This document shows, piece by piece, positions 33,725 through 42,597 of a stretch of 64,000 bases of DNA. The DNA comes from Butyrivibrio sp. Its GTDB lineage: Bacteria; Bacillota; Clostridia; Lachnospirales; Lachnospiraceae. The stretch is from assembly GCA_017535785.1 (NCBI GenBank), contig JAFXTN010000008.1, positions 279,063 to 343,062 of the forward strand, written 5' to 3'. The notes under the pieces were generated by a model. That model had not been told where the DNA came from and ran no database searches. It saw only the letters and a program-made list of their open reading frames with translations. Numbering within the stretch: the first letter of the stretch is position 1; every line of letters begins with the position of its first letter. The position numbers and the translations under genes were made by a program.

Positions 33725-34740
33725 ATAAGGGATTAGAAATCAGAAGACCCCCCAAGAAGGCATTCTTGGGCGTTTTCTATGTATTGGCACTTGCACTTTT
33801 TCTGTTGCTTGTGCTCCATAAGAATCCTCTTGCAGACCAACATACAGAGATGCTGAAAAAGATTTGCGGAAGTCTTTTGATAGCAATGAGCTGTATAGGG
33901 GTCTCTTTTGGATATGACAAACTGACAGTGCTTCCGGGAGAACTCTTCCAGAACAGGAAGCTCATCAAGAAGCTTGCCATCAATGATTTCAAAAAGAGAT
34001 ACGCAGGTTCCAACTGGGGTATTATCTGGGCATTGGTTCAGCCTATTGTCACAGTTATTTTGTATTACATTGTATTCGGTGTTATTTTCAAGGGCGGAAG
34101 AACCGAAGAGTTGGCAGAAGCGCAGGCTGCAATGGAGGTTCCTCAGGTGTTGTTCCTTACAGCGGGACTCGTTCCTTGGTTCTTCTTTATGGAGGGTCTT
34201 ACCAACGGTACCACGTCACTTCTCGAATATAATTATCTTGTTAAGAAGGTGCTCTTTAAGATAAGCATTCTTCCTGTCATCAAGGTCATCGCGGCCATGT
34301 TTATCCATGTTTTCTTTATACTGCTGCTGTTTGTTGTGGCTGTAATTAACGGATATGGTCCGAGTATTTATTGGATTCAGATAATCTATTACATGGGTTG
34401 TGAGTTCATTCTTATTCTTTCACTTAGCTTTTTAACCTGTTCAGTTGCTGTGTTCCTGAGAGATATCATTCATTTCATCGGTATCTTTATGCAGGTGCTT
34501 CAGTGGGCTACGCCCATTCTCTGGAACATCGAGATGCTTCCGGACAAATACAGATGGATAGTTAAGCTTATTCCCGTGACTTATATCGTAGAGGGCTACA
34601 GAAACTCTATCTATGGTGAGACGTGGTTCTTTGAGCATTTCTATTCATCCACTTATTTCTGGATATGCGTTGTAATATTATTCTGCATCGGCACGCTTGT
34701 ATTTAAGCGCACTAAGCCTCATTTTGCAGACGTATTGTGA
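33721..34740 (+). CDS. ABC-2 polysaccharide exporter permease (Wzm/TagG-like)
   Basis: A protein of about 339 residues. The ABC-2 core starts near residue 85: NDFKKRYAGSNWGIIWALVQPIV is the classical Wzm/TagG entry motif, and the core has about six helices. Before it stand roughly 80 extra residues with two predicted helices (about 15-35 and 50-65) that normal Wzm/TagG proteins lack. The frame is open from GTG at 33700, but the TTG at 33721 overlaps the rfbC stop (TTGA) and has GGGGAGG/AAGGA upstream, so I prefer it. It overlaps the ATPase frame at its stop. Role: moves the finished lipid-linked glycan to the outer face of the membrane. Confidence 0.88.
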   Translation: MNKGLEIRRPPKKAFLGVFYVLALALFLLLVLHKNPLADQHTEMLKKICGSLLIAMSCIGVSFGYDKLTVLPGELFQNRKLIKKLAINDFKKRYAGSNWGIIWALVQPIVTVILYYIVFGVIFKGGRTEELAEAQAAMEVPQVLFLTAGLVPWFFFMEGLTNGTTSLLEYNYLVKKVLFKISILPVIKVIAAMFIHVFFILLLFVVAVINGYGPSIYWIQIIYYMGCEFILILSLSFLTCSVAVFLRDIIHFIGIFMQVLQWATPILWNIEMLPDKYRWIVKLIPVTYIVEGYRNSIYGETWFFEHFYSSTYFWICVVILFCIGTLVFKRTKPHFADVL

Positions 34741-34760
34741 TAAATGACACGGAGAAATAC

Positions 34761-36146
34761 ATGAACAGTGATGTAGCTATAGAGGTCAAGAACCTCAGCA
34801 AATTATATAAGTTGTACGACAAGCCTATCGACAGACTTGCGGATTCTCTGGGACTTGCAGGGAAAAAGCAATTCAAGGAACACCTTGCGCTGAACAATGT
34901 CAGCCTCACGGTCAAGAAGGGCGAGACGGTTGGTATCATCGGAACCAACGGCTCAGGTAAGTCCACGATCCTCAAGATCATCACAGGTGTCCTGACACCT
35001 ACTGCAGGAGAAGTCAACGTAGACGGCCATATCTCAGCTCTTTTGGAACTGGGAGCAGGTTTTAACATGGAATACAACGGAATCGACAACATCTACCTCA
35101 ATGGTATGATGATTGGTTTTTCCGAAGAAGAGATAAATCAGAAGATGGACGCGATCCTTGAGTTTGCGGACATCGGAGATTACGTATATCAGCCCGTTAA
35201 GACTTACTCCAGCGGTATGTTTGTGCGACTTGCTTTTGCGGTTGCCATCAACATCGACCCTGAGATCCTCATCGTCGATGAGGCACTTTCCGTAGGAGAC
35301 GTGTTCTTCCAGGCAAAGTGCTACCACAAGTTTGAGGAGTTCAAGAAGCAGGGCAAGACCATATTATTCGTATCACACGATCTGTCCAGTATCAGCAAAT
35401 ACTGCGACAGAGCTGTGCTTCTCAATCAGGGTGTTCTCATCGGAGAGGGAGCTCCCAAGAAGATGATCGATATCTACAAACAGGTACTTGTGGGACAGTA
35501 CGAGCTTCCATCAAGCGAAGGAGAGAACCTTCTGGACGACGACGATATCCGCAAGGCCGCAGGAGAAGCTGATGAGCGCGCCAATGCGAAGCTCGGCAAG
35601 AGCGACAAGGGCGCGACAGATGCCAAGGCTGGCGACAATGCCGGCGCAGCTTCCAATAAGGCAAAAGATGCAGCGGCTAACCCCAACGCCCTTGAATACG
35701 GCGATGGTAAGGCTGAGATCACGGACTTTTTTGTCACCGATTCCAACGGAACTGTGACATCATCTATCATAAAGGGCACGGAATTCACCGTGCACATGAA
35801 GGTTAAGTTCAAGGAGGATGTTGCGGCACCTATCTTTGCTCTTACCTTCAAGAACATAATGGGTATCGAGATCACAGGTACCAACTCCATGGTGGAGAAG
35901 GCATTCCTTGAGCCTGTCAAAAAAGGTGACGTAAAAGAAATATCTTTTACCCAGAAAATGTCTCTCCAGGGCGGCGAATACCTTCTAAGCTTTGGTGTTA
36001 CGGGCTTTGAACAGAATGATTTTACCGTATATCACAGGTTATATGATGCACTAAATATCACGGTAGTTTCCGACAAGAACACGGTAGGCTACTATGACAT
36101 GAACACAACATGTAAGGTGAAAGACGCAGATGCAGGAACAGATTAA
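34761..36146 (+). CDS. ABC exporter ATPase with Wzt-like C-terminal domain
   Basis: A protein of about 461 residues. The nucleotide-binding domain has Walker A GTNGSGKST at 61-69, the signature YSSGM at 149-153, Walker B ILIVDEAL at 169-176 and the switch His in FVSHD. The H-loop and the GVLTPTAGEV segment match Wzt/TagH. An Ala/Asp/Lys-rich linker (about 245-310) joins it to a C-terminal beta-sandwich (about 310-455) with ITDFFVTDSNG and GGEYLLSFGVTG, typical of Wzt carbohydrate-recognition domains. The frame opens at 34737, but GGAG at 34751-34754 fits ATG 34761. In family members this domain recognises the finished non-reducing end of the glycan, which fits the methyltransferase-kinase that overlaps it by 17 bases. 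Confidence 0.9.
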   Translation: MNSDVAIEVKNLSKLYKLYDKPIDRLADSLGLAGKKQFKEHLALNNVSLTVKKGETVGIIGTNGSGKSTILKIITGVLTPTAGEVNVDGHISALLELGAGFNMEYNGIDNIYLNGMMIGFSEEEINQKMDAILEFADIGDYVYQPVKTYSSGMFVRLAFAVAINIDPEILIVDEALSVGDVFFQAKCYHKFEEFKKQGKTILFVSHDLSSISKYCDRAVLLNQGVLIGEGAPKKMIDIYKQVLVGQYELPSSEGENLLDDDDIRKAAGEADERANAKLGKSDKGATDAKAGDNAGAASNKAKDAAANPNALEYGDGKAEITDFFVTDSNGTVTSSIIKGTEFTVHMKVKFKEDVAAPIFALTFKNIMGIEITGTNSMVEKAFLEPVKKGDVKEISFTQKMSLQGGEYLLSFGVTGFEQNDFTVYHRLYDALNITVVSDKNTVGYYDMNTTCKVKDADAGTD

Positions 36147-38319
36147 GATCGGAAGCGTTACGCTGAACTTCAAACATTACTCAGGGGTTGATCTTTATAG
36201 CGACGGTGCTATAGAGAACGACCTTCTTGAGATTGTAAAAAATCATACAAAAGACGAGTATCAGAAGATAATCGAGGAGCGCGCAAGCTGGCCTATTCTC
36301 TATCATCTTTCGGATCAGAGGGCCAATATCGTAGAGTGGATTCCTATGAGCAAGAACGCCAAGGTCCTTGAGGTTGGCTCCGGATGCGGTGCCATTACGG
36401 GCATGCTCTCAAGTAAGGCTGGGCAGGTTGTAACCTGCGACCTCTCAAGGAGAAGATCTGAGATCAATGCGACAAGGAACAAGGACTGCGACAACGTTAC
36501 AATTCATGTCGGCAATTTCCGCGACATAGAGCCCGACCTTGATAAGGATTTTGATTTTATCTTTTTGATAGGTGTATTTGAGTACGGACAGGGCTACATC
36601 GGCACCGAGAACCCTTACGAGAAGTTTCTTTTGATGCTTAAAAGACATCTCAAAAAAGACGGACGTATAGTTATCGCAATTGAGAATCGCCTCGGACTTA
36701 AGTATTTTGCGGGATGTACAGAGGATCACCTCGGAACATACTTTTCCGGAATCGAAGGATATACCGCGGACAGCGTAGCCAAGACCTTCACAAGGGGCGG
36801 TCTTATCAATATATTCAAAAGATGCAGGATAAACGATTATCATTTCTATTATCCTTATCCCGATTACAAGCTTATGACGCTTCTTCACTCGGATTCATAT
36901 CTTCCGAAGTTCGGAGAGCTTCAGGACAATGTAAGGAACTTCGACAGAGACAGGCTTGTTTTGTTTAACGAAAAGCATGCATACGAGGATCTTGTTAAAG
37001 ACGGCTTGTATCCTGAGTTTGCAAACTCTTTTGAAGTAATAATCGGACCCGGATTCGACACCATCTACAGTAAGTACAGCAATGACAGAGTGGATGAATT
37101 CAAGATCCGTACTGATATCGCGATCGGCAGGAACGGTCGCAAGGTCATAAAGAAATTCCCTCTTACGGAAGCTGCAAGAGAGCATGTATACAGCATCAGA
37201 GATGCGTACGTGGGATTAAAAGAGAAATACCACGGCGGCGATCTGGAGATCAATGACTGTCAGATCGATGAGAACGAGGGCTGTGCCGTATTTTCTTTTG
37301 TCAACGGTGTACCGCTTGCTTCCCTTCTTGATGAGTGTATTGATAAGGACGATATGGAGGGCTTCAACGCTCTTATCGGCGAGTATGTAAAGAGGATCAG
37401 GTACAAGGAGGATTATCCCGTATCCGACTATGACCTTATCTTCAGCAATATTATGGTTAACGGTCCGATCTGGACTATAATAGATTATGAGTGGACTTAC
37501 GGTAAGTGCATCCCTGCAAAAGAGCAGGTGTGGAGGGCACTTTACTGCTACAGGCTTGAAGACAGAAAGAGGGAGAAGTTCGATCCCAAGCCTATCTTCA
37601 AGAAGCTCGGTCTTTCGGAAAAAGAGATGAAGGTGCTCCTTGAAGAGGAGTATGCTTTCCAGAAGTACGTGACCGGCAATCGCAAGTCCATGGTTGAGAT
37701 CTGGAAAGATATAGGCAGAAAGGTCATCGTGCCAAAAGAGCTTGCGATGAACCCTGAAGCAGCTAGGGCTGCGGACTGCATACAGATATATATGGACGAG
37801 GGTACAGGCTATTCCGAGGATGATTCGATCTTCCCCGAGGAGCAGTACGATGAGAAAAATACCGTGACACTTACTATCGAGGTGCCTTCTTCATGCAAGA
37901 CGCTTCGTGTTGATCCGGCTTTTTCGCCTTGTCTTGTGACGATACTTGATGCGACCTGGAACGGCGCTTCAATCGAGGACGGAACGGCTGATATTTCGGT
38001 CGAGCCCGGAAACGGCGAGTGGCTTAGCGATGATTCTTTTGTCTTTAATTCGGATGATCCGAATATTGAATTTGACCTGTCGAGCAGCAGACTTTCGGTA
38101 AAAGAAAACAACAAGCTCGTGCTTAAGCTTCTTACAACGCTTGTTCCGAAGAACGCCGCAGATGCCGTTGCAGCGTCCGTAAAGTCAAACGATGATGACG
38201 ACAAGGAAAAGGTGAGCATCATCCGAAGGATCGGAAGAAAGCTCAAGAATAAGCGCAAGGAACGCCGCGCGGAAGAATATGACTACGAGGATCTAGACGA
38301 TTATATTGACGAGGAGTAA
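36130..38319 (+). CDS. WbdD-like methyltransferase-kinase fusion (putative glycan chain terminator)
   Basis: A 729-residue protein. Residues about 50-250 form a class I SAM methyltransferase with LEVGSGCGAITG at 80-91 and an acidic residue in TCDLS at the second strand. Residues about 325-480 look like a small-molecule kinase of the APH/LPS-kinase fold: a Lys pair in RKVIKKF near 341, and YDLIFSNIMVNG...IIDYEW at 434-455 with Asp435, Asn440 and Asp452 in the order of the catalytic loop and metal site. From about 590 there is a beta-rich domain and a basic amphipathic-looking stretch (IIRRIGRKLKNKRKERR) that could touch the membrane. WbdD of Gram-negative O9a-type systems has the same order, methyltransferase, kinase, then membrane-linked C-terminus, and acts with Wzm/Wzt. 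The kinase call is from motif order and needs structure support. Confidence 0.75.
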   Translation: MQEQIKIGSVTLNFKHYSGVDLYSDGAIENDLLEIVKNHTKDEYQKIIEERASWPILYHLSDQRANIVEWIPMSKNAKVLEVGSGCGAITGMLSSKAGQVVTCDLSRRRSEINATRNKDCDNVTIHVGNFRDIEPDLDKDFDFIFLIGVFEYGQGYIGTENPYEKFLLMLKRHLKKDGRIVIAIENRLGLKYFAGCTEDHLGTYFSGIEGYTADSVAKTFTRGGLINIFKRCRINDYHFYYPYPDYKLMTLLHSDSYLPKFGELQDNVRNFDRDRLVLFNEKHAYEDLVKDGLYPEFANSFEVIIGPGFDTIYSKYSNDRVDEFKIRTDIAIGRNGRKVIKKFPLTEAAREHVYSIRDAYVGLKEKYHGGDLEINDCQIDENEGCAVFSFVNGVPLASLLDECIDKDDMEGFNALIGEYVKRIRYKEDYPVSDYDLIFSNIMVNGPIWTIIDYEWTYGKCIPAKEQVWRALYCYRLEDRKREKFDPKPIFKKLGLSEKEMKVLLEEEYAFQKYVTGNRKSMVEIWKDIGRKVIVPKELAMNPEAARAADCIQIYMDEGTGYSEDDSIFPEEQYDEKNTVTLTIEVPSSCKTLRVDPAFSPCLVTILDATWNGASIEDGTADISVEPGNGEWLSDDSFVFNSDDPNIEFDLSSSRLSVKENNKLVLKLLTTLVPKNAADAVAASVKSNDDDDKEKVSIIRRIGRKLKNKRKERRAEEYDYEDLDDYIDEE

Positions 38320-38329
38320 TCCCTGACAG

Positions 38330-40441
38330 ATGCTTAAAGATTTAGTTAAGAACACTCTTATAACGCAGAGGAAAACTAAATACAATAAGACTTTAAAGGC
38401 CAAATCGGCGGCCTATGACAAGTGGCAGAAGGAAGTCGAGAGACAGCCCGTCATTACTGCCGAGGCTCCGGTTTCTTACGAGGAAGATGAAAACGGAGAG
38501 CTTGTACCGCACAAGCTTCCGGCACCCAAGGTTAAGATAGTTCCTTATGCCAAGGTCTGGGAGATGACGGATGCCAAGAACGATGATAATGTCGTTTATC
38601 TTTTTGTAAGTCCCAAGGGAAAGCTTACAAAGAGGGCTCCCGAGGTTGTTAAACAGTATTTTGTGGCTCACCCGGAGCACAATGTTGTTTACGGAGATGA
38701 AGATGAACTGGGCAACGGCGGCAAATACATTCATCCGTATTTTAAACCCGACTGGTCACCTGATTCATATCTAAACGCTTTTTATATCGGCAGCTTTTTT
38801 GCCTGCAGAGCGAGTGCGCTTCATGCGGCTACTCCCGAGTATGACAATGCGGTCAAGATGCTCGGCGGAACAGCTAATAAGAAGAACTCACCAGAGCAGG
38901 TGGGGCTTGAGGCTTCTCTTTTGTCTGCAGACGTATTGTTCTGTATGCTTGCGATCAGCGAAAGAGCTTTCGCAAAGAGAACGGGAACCGAGCTTCCGAT
39001 AGGACATATCAAGGAAGTTTTGTATCACAGAAACGCGGGACAGGATGTCTTTTACGGAAGATCTTTCCACAATTCAAAGCACATGCTGCTCAAGCCTACG
39101 ACGGTGAGTATCATCATTCCGTCCAAGGACCATCCCGAGATTTTCAGGCAGTGCCTTAATTCGATCATCGAGACGACGAAGGATGTGGGTATCACCTACG
39201 ATATCGTTGTCATTGACAACGGAAGCAGTGCGTCCAACAGAGTCAAGTACGGCGTGTATGCTTCACGAGCGGAGCGAAAGAACGGTCTTACCAAGATCAA
39301 TTACATATACAAAAATCAGGAATTTAATTTCTCCGCGATGTGTAATCAGGGCGTGAGAAATTCAAACGGAGAGTATCTTCTTTTCCTTAATGACGACATT
39401 GAGGCGGTTAAGGAAGGCTGGCTTACCGAGATGGTGTCTCAGGCGCAACTGCGTCACGTGGGCGCTGTCGGAGCAAAGCTCATTTATCCCGATACCGATC
39501 TTATCCAGCATGCGGGAATAGCTAATGTGCGTCGCGGTCCGGTGCACAAGCTTCAGAAGATGCACGACGGAAAGAGTCACTATTTTGGCTACAACAGAGG
39601 CATCCACAATACTATCGGGGCTACGGCTGCCTGCCTTCTTATCAGCAGAAAGAAGTTTCACGATGTCGGTGGCTTCCCCGAGGAGCTTAAGGTTGCCTTT
39701 AATGACGTTGATTTTTGCTACAGCGTTTTTGAAAAGGGTTATTACAACGTTTGCTGTAATCACATATATCTTTATCACCACGAGTCTCTTACAAGAGGTC
39801 TTGATAATTTAGATCCCAAGAAGATGGAGAGGCTTGCGGTTGAGGGCGATACGCTCATGAGGAGACATGCGTATCTTTACAATGTCGATCCTTTCTATAG
39901 CCCGCATCTTACGGAGGATGAGACGATATCTGCGATCATCCCGAGAGAGGATTACACACCTGTTGAAGACATCTCTTATGCGGCTGTTTCGATCCACGAC
40001 AACGGTATCAAGGGCGCGCATGAAGATCAGTGTCTGAGAGTCGGATGCGAGTACAACGGAACCATGGATAACTGGCTCTACGGCGTGAATGCGACCGGCA
40101 ACGAGGAGGGATACTTCCTCAAGGGTTACAGCTTTGTCATCGGTTCGGACAATGCCTTTTATGAAAAGAGATTGCTCCTTCGCCTTGTAGAGAGATTTGA
40201 AGACGGAGCGGGACCTGTAGGAAGCAAGGTTTACAGCTTCCCGATCTATACCTGGTACAGACCGGACATCAGAGTAAGGCTTCAGGATCAGGTGAATGTC
40301 GATCTTACGGGATACAAGCTCAGGATCAAGAAGGGTGACCTTACACCGGGCTTTTATCAGATAGGTATGCTTGCGGTTGATAAGACCGGCAGAAACAAGC
40401 TTATCAACTGGGTTCCCAATATTTTACATATTAAGAATTAA
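38330..40441 (+). CDS. Large GT2 glycosyltransferase, likely rhamnan-type, with degenerate first GT domain
   Basis: A 703-residue cytoplasmic protein. The first GT-A unit is reduced: only its second half is clear, with VYGDEDELGN near 120 and FKPDWSPDSYLNAFYIGS. The second unit is complete: VSIIIPSKDHPE from about 259, VVIDNGSS, LLFLNDDIE near 350 and VAFNDVDFCYSV with the ED/ND acidic site plus HHESLTRG. The C-terminal 140 residues form a beta-rich domain. Two-domain GT2 proteins with HESLSRG-like motifs are common in rhamnose- and hexosamine-polymer loci. Nine bases after the methyltransferase-kinase stop, it belongs to the export operon. Confidence 0.87.
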   Translation: MLKDLVKNTLITQRKTKYNKTLKAKSAAYDKWQKEVERQPVITAEAPVSYEEDENGELVPHKLPAPKVKIVPYAKVWEMTDAKNDDNVVYLFVSPKGKLTKRAPEVVKQYFVAHPEHNVVYGDEDELGNGGKYIHPYFKPDWSPDSYLNAFYIGSFFACRASALHAATPEYDNAVKMLGGTANKKNSPEQVGLEASLLSADVLFCMLAISERAFAKRTGTELPIGHIKEVLYHRNAGQDVFYGRSFHNSKHMLLKPTTVSIIIPSKDHPEIFRQCLNSIIETTKDVGITYDIVVIDNGSSASNRVKYGVYASRAERKNGLTKINYIYKNQEFNFSAMCNQGVRNSNGEYLLFLNDDIEAVKEGWLTEMVSQAQLRHVGAVGAKLIYPDTDLIQHAGIANVRRGPVHKLQKMHDGKSHYFGYNRGIHNTIGATAACLLISRKKFHDVGGFPEELKVAFNDVDFCYSVFEKGYYNVCCNHIYLYHHESLTRGLDNLDPKKMERLAVEGDTLMRRHAYLYNVDPFYSPHLTEDETISAIIPREDYTPVEDISYAAVSIHDNGIKGAHEDQCLRVGCEYNGTMDNWLYGVNATGNEEGYFLKGYSFVIGSDNAFYEKRLLLRLVERFEDGAGPVGSKVYSFPIYTWYRPDIRVRLQDQVNVDLTGYKLRIKKGDLTPGFYQIGMLAVDKTGRNKLINWVPNILHIKN

Positions 40442-40453
40442 TGGATTTTGATT

Positions 40454-42517
40454 ATGTCAGAGCAAAAAGATTTTGATTTTAAAGCCGCATATGAGCGGGA
40501 AAAATTAAAGAGCGCAGACCTTGCTGAGAGGATCGCGGAGCTTGAGGATAAGAATTCGGAGCTTGAGTTTAAGCTCAATCGAATCAAGAATAATCCGATC
40601 TGGAAGGCGAGTACGCCCATGCGTAACACTATGCACTGGGTCATCAGACAGCGCGACCGTATAAGAAATCAGGGATCTCTTCGCGGTGTTATCGCCAAGA
40701 TCAAGTACAAGCAGATCGAGAAAAAGGCGATGACTCACTACGGAACAGAGAGCTTTCCGGATGAGAACACAAGAAAAGAGCAGGAGAATGCGGTTTTTGC
40801 CAACATGACAAAGATCTCTATCCTTGTTCCTTTATACAATACTCCCGAGAAATTTCTTCGCGATATGATCGAGTCTGTGCTTGATCAGACCTATGCAAAC
40901 TGGCAGCTTTGTCTTGCGGACGGATCGGATGAAGCGCATATCGAAGAGGTTTCAAGAATAGTTTCAGAGTACATGAAGGATGCACGTGCACTCGATAAAA
41001 GCGGTGAGTGCAAGATCTCGTACATGAAGCTTGAAAAGAATGAGGGAATAGCCGGAAACACAAACCACTGCCTTGAGCTTGCGGCAGGAGAATACATCGG
41101 TCTTTTCGATCACGATGATATCCTTCATCCCGAGGTTCTCTACTGGTATGTGAAGGCTATCAATGAAGAAAATGCGGATTACATCTATTGTGATGAGACT
41201 ACCTTCAAGGGTGATGACATCAACAAGATGATAACCATGCACTTTAAGCCTGATTATGCGATTGATAACTTACGTGCCAATAATTATATCTGTCATTTCA
41301 GCGTGTTCAAGAGAACTCTGCTTGAAGGAACAGAGCTCTTTAGGACTAAGTTTGACGGAAGCCAGGATCACGATATGATCTTAAGGCTCACCGACAGTGC
41401 GCAGCATATCGTGCATATACCTAAGCTCTTGTATTATTGGAGATCTCACGCAGCTTCCGTTGCGTCGGATATAAGTGCTAAGCCTTATGCGATCGAAGCA
41501 GCGAAGGGCGCGGTAGCGGACCACTTAAAGCGTCACGGCTACGATCACTTCAAGATCACAAGCACGAGAGCTTTCGAGACTATATTTAAGATCACTTACG
41601 AGGTTAAGGGAACGCCCAAGATCAGCATTGTCATTCCTACATGCGAGCATGCTGAGGACCTCAGAAGATGCATTGATTCTATTTATGAGAAGTCTGTTTA
41701 CGACAACTACGAGATCATTGTTGTCGAGAACGGAAGCAAGTCTTCCGAGACTTTAGGCTACTACGAGGAGCTTAGAAACGGCTCGTTAAAAGATATAGTG
41801 AAGGTCGTTGACTTCTATGCGGATCCGGCCAATGCCGTTCCTGCGGGAGAAAAGAGATCTTTTAACTATTCAAAGGTTGTAAACTACGGTGTGTCAAAGG
41901 CTACGGGTGATTACATCATCCTTCTCAATAACGACACACAGGTTATAACAGTAAACTGGATGGAAGAGCTTCTTATGTACGCACAGAGAAGTGATGTCGG
42001 AGCGGTTGGCGGAAAGCTCTACTTCCCTGACAGAAAGATCCAGCACGCAGGTGTTGTTCTGGGACTTGGAGCTCACAGGACAGCGGGACATTCTCATTAC
42101 GGTCAGGCCGGAATGAACCTCGGATACATGGGAAGATTGTGCTATGCGCAGGATGTGAGCGCGGTTACAGGCGCTTGTCTCATGGTTTCGAGGGCGAAGT
42201 ACGATGAGGTAGGCGGCTTCGATGAGTCTTTTGCCGTAAGTCTCAATGACGTGGATTTCTGCCTGAAGCTCAGGGAAAAAGGATATCTCAATGTATTCAC
42301 ACCGTTTGCGGAGCTGTTCCACTATGAGTCGCTTTCAAGAGGCCTGGACCTTGAGGGAGAGAATGCGAAGCGCTACGACGCAGAGTCTGAGCACTTCAAG
42401 GATAAATGGAAAAAAGTTCTCGAAAAGGGAGATCCGTACTATAATCCGAATTTCTCGCTCGACAGAAGTGATTACAGCTTAAATGTCGAAGGTTATTCGA
42501 GTTTGAGAGTGCAGTAA
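40454..42517 (+). CDS. Bifunctional GT2 glycosyltransferase with two complete GT-A domains
   Basis: A protein of about 687 residues. A coiled-coil region rich in Glu, Lys and Leu covers about 15-45. GT domain 1 begins near 119 (TKISILVPLYNTPEKF) and has GLFDHDDILHPE and YIYCDETTF; GT domain 2 begins near 389 (PKISIVIPTCEH) with IIVVENGSKS, ILLNNDTQV and VSLNDVDFCLKL, closing with FHYESLSRGLD. Two active-looking centres suggest alternating additions in a polymer repeat. The start is ATG at 40454, with a TTG six bases before it; no strong ribosome binding site is seen, so coupling to the upstream gene is likely. A weak hairpin follows the stop. Confidence 0.88.
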   Translation: MSEQKDFDFKAAYEREKLKSADLAERIAELEDKNSELEFKLNRIKNNPIWKASTPMRNTMHWVIRQRDRIRNQGSLRGVIAKIKYKQIEKKAMTHYGTESFPDENTRKEQENAVFANMTKISILVPLYNTPEKFLRDMIESVLDQTYANWQLCLADGSDEAHIEEVSRIVSEYMKDARALDKSGECKISYMKLEKNEGIAGNTNHCLELAAGEYIGLFDHDDILHPEVLYWYVKAINEENADYIYCDETTFKGDDINKMITMHFKPDYAIDNLRANNYICHFSVFKRTLLEGTELFRTKFDGSQDHDMILRLTDSAQHIVHIPKLLYYWRSHAASVASDISAKPYAIEAAKGAVADHLKRHGYDHFKITSTRAFETIFKITYEVKGTPKISIVIPTCEHAEDLRRCIDSIYEKSVYDNYEIIVVENGSKSSETLGYYEELRNGSLKDIVKVVDFYADPANAVPAGEKRSFNYSKVVNYGVSKATGDYIILLNNDTQVITVNWMEELLMYAQRSDVGAVGGKLYFPDRKIQHAGVVLGLGAHRTAGHSHYGQAGMNLGYMGRLCYAQDVSAVTGACLMVSRAKYDEVGGFDESFAVSLNDVDFCLKLREKGYLNVFTPFAELFHYESLSRGLDLEGENAKRYDAESEHFKDKWKKVLEKGDPYYNPNFSLDRSDYSLNVEGYSSLRVQ

Positions 42518-42523
42518 GACTGT

Positions 42524-42536
42524 CTCGCTTAGCGAG
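42524..42536 (+). terminator. Short hairpin after the bifunctional GT2 gene
   Basis: CTCGC, TTA and GCGAG, followed by a short T-rich stretch. Too small to be sure it terminates. Confidence 0.3.
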
Positions 42537-42558
42537 GTATTTTAGAATTTATAATTTA

Positions 42559-42567
42559 TGGTATAAT
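42559..42567 (+). promoter_or_regulatory. Extended -10 promoter of the phosphohexomutase gene
   Basis: TGGTATAAT (TGn plus a perfect -10) lies about 31 bases before the ATG. The -35 region is poor. Confidence 0.5.
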
Positions 42568-42597
42568 TCAAACGATTAAACAGAGAGGAGTGTTATT

